This document shows, piece after piece, positions 60,704-64,000 of a stretch of 64,000 nt of DNA. Position 1 is the stretch's first letter. Each line of letters begins with the position of its first letter. This stretch comes from Silene conica (taxonomy: Eukaryota > Streptophyta > Magnoliopsida > Caryophyllales > Caryophyllaceae): the NCBI GenBank assembly GCA_029255685.2, contig CM055313.2:44038079-44102078 (forward strand). The letters are read 5' to 3'. Under the pieces are notes generated by a model that made no database searches, was not told the origin of the DNA, and worked only from the letters and a program-made list of their open reading frames with translations. The position numbers were made by a program, and so were the translations under genes.

Positions 60704-62397
60704 ATAAATACAGGATCTTAGAGAAGATTTCTACAGGGGAGTCTTAAGAAGAACCCTAAATGAATGAATTGAAGAAACTACGAGAGGACACTGAAGAAAC
60801 TACGGGAGGACACAATAGGAAAGGTTCCTTATGTTCATTGTTTCAAAGAGAGGAGACATGAAACCCCGTATGAAATCGGAAGGAAATCGGTTCCTTGAAA
60901 TAATGATATTCTCAAAATTATAAGATAATAGAGGAGAAATCATCTCAGTTCTCTCGACAGTAGTATATGTTGTATCGAAAAGTGATGTTTGGAATTCATG
61001 TGATGTCGATTGAATGAAAATAGATCACTATAGTGATAGTGATAGTGATAATGATTCAAGTGATAAATAAAGATTAACATGCAAGAAATGAAAGGTTCAT
61101 TTAAGAGATAGAGTAATATTGATTTTAGTGGGAGCGATATTCATTAAAAAGAATTAAGCCTACCATTTAGAGAGGATGGGTGATTCTTTAAGGTGGAAAG
61201 AATAAGAGGTTTTCAATTCTAGATGATCAAATACCTTATATCATACGAAGATGGAGCTTTACAGGAAGTTTATTATATTGATAATAAAAGGTCGCCCATT
61301 AGAAATGAGAATGGCTTGATATGATTCATATTGATGAATAAAACCATGATCATATTGCCAAGATGATTGAAAATTATAAGAATGATGAAATCATTAATAA
61401 CTACAATATAGATTTCAGCACATGAGTGACTAGATAATTCCGAGTGATTTTTAATCCCTCTAGTATATCAATACGTCACGAGTTATAAGATAACAGTGGG
61501 AGCTTCCCTCATGAAAGGAAACTCAAGATCTAGAATGAGTTCTGGACACGTTCTCAAATAAGTTCATATTATGTGAGATAATATGAGATGAAAGGAGAAC
61601 AAAATTTGTAAGTTTTGCAATCATGAATAAAAGGTTTATTCGCAAAACACTAATACAAATAGATGATCGTGCATCAAATGCAATGAAATAGTATTGACTG
61701 TTTTTGCATGACAATGTCATTTGAGTTATAATTAACTCAGAATGAAAGATACTTTGTCAAAATCCAAATGGGTTGTAAGAGACAATATTGAACCCCATAA
61801 GTGAACTGGATTGACTTAGTATAGCCCCTAGCCGCTTACATGAGGTGACATCTCAAAGCGACAAGAATGTGAGGCGACTGATGGCAAGTTCAAGTGCCAT
61901 AGAGTCACATAGGCAGACTGCAAGAGACACTCTGTCGGGCAAAGTGACCGCTTATAGAGTTCTGGAAATTTTATAATAGCCAGGTCGTGGCAAGAGCTGC
62001 TATAGTATTCTTGTGAGTCAATTCTTAGACTAAAGACTACCCTCCCAAGATGGTACAGTTTAGGCATAACCTTGATCCATTCTCTATGACTTTTCTTAAC
62101 TGGAGTCAAATAAGATTGCTTTGGGTTGTGACTGACTGTGACTAGTTGAAGGAAGTAGTGCGATAGAAATTGTCCACCCCTTGTCAGGGTTGTTCAAATC
62201 TCAAGGCCACTCAAGGAGAAGTTAACTGGAAATGTGTGGCCACGCTCGGAAGGTATCTATGGTAGATAATTCCGGTCAGACAGGTAGTCTCCATATCGAG
62301 GAAACCACTCATGATATGATCGAATGCAAGTACGACCTGAGAGAGACACCTTGCATTGAGTGGGAGATTATAATAGGACAAGAGAATTGGTGACGCA

Positions 62398-62422
62398 CAC
62401 TTGTCGAGGACAAGTGGGAGAT
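62398..62422 (+). other. Pre-LTR hairpin and PPT, Copia copy 3
   Basis: CACTTGTC-GAG-GACAAGTG (62398-62416), then GGAGAT and the LTR at 62423. Identical stem to copy 2. Confidence 0.68.
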
Positions 62423-63673
62423 TGTTGGGAAATGTGTCCTCAACAATAGTGCGATCACATAATTAAATCTCATGACGAGAATGCGCAAGGGATGATACGA
62501 TATATATTAGTCAACTGACCAACATTAATCGGTAATGATTGGCTAGCTAGAGTTTGACATTACTGTTGTATGACGGTGGTGGTCAGTTGATCCCTTTAGG
62601 TCACACCTATAGGACAATTCCCTTAATTGATATAATGGTCAAGTGTATATTGATACGAGTTGATCATATTCCTTAAAACTCGCATATCGAGAAATCAGAG
62701 GTTAAATCTTAATGTAAGATTTATGTTTGAAATTGAAACGTGTCAATTATCAACCAATAAACGATATTTATGAAATATCGTAATTAGAATGAATCGGGTT
62801 GTATATTATCACAAGTGTTGTAAATCGTATTGACGATTATTGAAATGACCATTTTATACATTAGTAATTATGAATTACTAGTCAATTTGTTAAATATGAT
62901 TTAATTAATTTATGAATAATATTTATTTGATAAATACGTATTTTAAATTAATACAATTAACCTTATGTTGTGACATGTTGCATGTCACACATGAAATTGT
63001 ACAAATGACAATATTGTAAAATGGATGTCCATTTTAAAGTCATGGGTGCCGGTTTTTAGAGTATGTTTTAGGGAGTTTTATTTGATAAATTATTCCCTTA
63101 AAAACATAATCATGAGGTAGCCTTAAAATCTAATTATAGGCATGCAAGACTATTTCATGGGTTAGAGAAAAAGGACTACCTATGGCCTTCCCCATGTAGA
63201 ATCTCACGGCACCCCAACCCCAACATAAACCCATCTAAATGTGAATTGTTTACTACTTGATGATTCATTCTAACCTTGAGTATAATTTTCTTAGTGTGAG
63301 AAAAACTCGTAAAAACCCTCTCTAATATTATTGAGATAATAATAACACTAATAATAATAAGTTATATATTAGTTTCATATTCTAATTAAAGAGATTAGAA
63401 TTGTTTAAGGAAAACCGATTTTGGCACTAGCTTGTTCTAAGTTTTGGTTCAATCAAGGGTTGTCTTGGTGCATCACAGAGGAGGTGTTCTTGTTGAACAT
63501 TGGAGGATCATCGTTGCTATATTTTGGACCGTGTGTAAGGGTTCGAAATCTCCACTATTTCCGCATTATTTTAGCATGCATAAGATCTATATAATGATAT
63601 AATTAAAATGTTAATTATAAGATTATGTTAGTATGACTAAAATTAATTAGTTTATGAGTAACTAAACCTAACA
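62423..63673 (+). repeat. 3' LTR of Copia copy 3
   Basis: TGTTGGGAAATG to CCTAACA, 1,251 bp, colinear with the 5' LTR with many substitutions and small indels. Confidence 0.88.
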
Positions 63674-64000
63674 GTGGTCAACCTTTGATCACCATTTAAT
63701 TTACAATCAGCTTTAGTGCCTCTCGTTCACTTTCTCTAATTTTGTAATTATCTTCATTTTGGGTAAACCAGGTTTACCACGGTTCGTGCGAGCGTTCACT
63801 TTGCGGATCACATCCGTGCATGCCTCTTGTCCTTAAAGAGATAAGTCATCTCATGACTAGTGAATAAGATTATGTGCATCGTGTATCTCCTAGCTACAAC
63901 AATGCTTTTACATAATTTGTGAACTCACACATTTTGTAGAATATTGTGATGACCATGTAGTTAAAATACAAGTCATTGAGATGCATAGTCAATGAATGTA
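63674..64000. other. Unassigned sequence
   Basis: 327 bp with no ORF, no terminal motif and no clear match elsewhere in the window. It may be the flank into which the last element inserted. Confidence 0.4.

Larger units (their letters stand above)
59910..62422 (+). mobile_element. Non-coding 3' interior of Copia copy 3
   Basis: Where a Copia element would have pol there is 2.5 kb without any pol motif, yet it is colinear with copy 2 (34093 to 31656), including 61780-62100 and 62160-62420. Contains a local duplication (60514-60703) and a 22-bp direct repeat around 60770-60810. The terminal part holds the hairpin 62398-62416 and PPT. Confidence 0.75.
55314..63673 (+). mobile_element. Gag-only Copia-type element, copy 3 (complete)
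   Basis: 8.36 kb: LTR, PBS, 2.4-kb leader, gag, 2.5-kb non-coding tail, PPT, LTR. No protease, integrase or RT anywhere in the interior, in line with copies 1 and 2. Fits TR-GAG-type non-autonomous elements. Flanking 5-mers (TTATC and GTGGT) do not match, so one flank has been rearranged. Confidence 0.86.

Noticed and set aside
63674-63720. Continuation of the F2 LTR after Copia copy 3
   Set aside because: Only a weak, short resemblance to the inverted F2 LTR start; not enough to assign.

Overview
This window looks like repeat-dense, gene-poor DNA (probably heterochromatin) from a flowering plant with a large genome. Everything I can identify is LTR retrotransposon: Ty3/Gypsy chromoviruses (Tekay/Del-like, with C-terminal chromodomain), an Athila-type Gypsy element primed from a tRNA-Asp-type site, and Ty1/Copia-type elements. 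I see no host gene, tRNA, rRNA or CRISPR array. Species cannot be fixed from sequence alone.

Layout. 1-583: right end of a Copia-type LTR (minus). 584-9267: family F1 non-autonomous Gypsy element (minus), about 2.9-kb LTRs around 3.5 kb of non-coding interior. 9268-12413: gag, PBS and 5' LTR of an Athila-type element (minus). 12414-21479: F1 chromovirus (plus), gag open, pol decayed, both LTRs present but the 5' one cut. 21480-25255: gag-only Copia copy 1 (minus, interior only). 25256-30429: F2 chromovirus (plus), RT to chromodomain plus 3' LTR, 5' half missing. 30430-35772: gag-only Copia copy 2 (minus). 35773-44580: F3 non-autonomous element (plus), two almost identical 2.5-kb LTRs, the second followed by another PBS. 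44581-45352: Copia-type LTR (minus) with mismatched flanks. 45353-52990: F2 non-autonomous element (plus), interrupted by an F3-type solo LTR (48652-51041) with a perfect AAGCC target duplication. 52991-55313: F2-type LTR (minus, cut). 55314-63673: gag-only Copia copy 3 (plus), complete with both LTRs. 63674-64000: unassigned.

How the parts relate. The coding chromoviruses (F1, F2) share PBS-proximal sequence, 3'-UTR and LTR ends with the non-coding elements, so the latter look like parasites mobilised in trans. The Copia-type elements carry gag but no pol in three copies, resembling the TR-GAG class.

The most striking signal is RNA/DNA structure. (1) Ten successive stem-loops in the F1 LTR have unrelated stem sequences but nearly all carry the same decamer CTGAGCAGGG in the loop. 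(2) A hairpin with a (N)GGA-type loop lies 18-22 nt upstream of every Gypsy 3' LTR start; stem sequences differ between copies but pairing is kept, and the hairpin-PPT-TGTAA unit is repeated two or three times in a row in F2/F3 elements. (3) Premature stops in the two chromovirus pol regions are, where the ancestral residue can be judged, single C:G to T:A changes, as expected from methylcytosine deamination.
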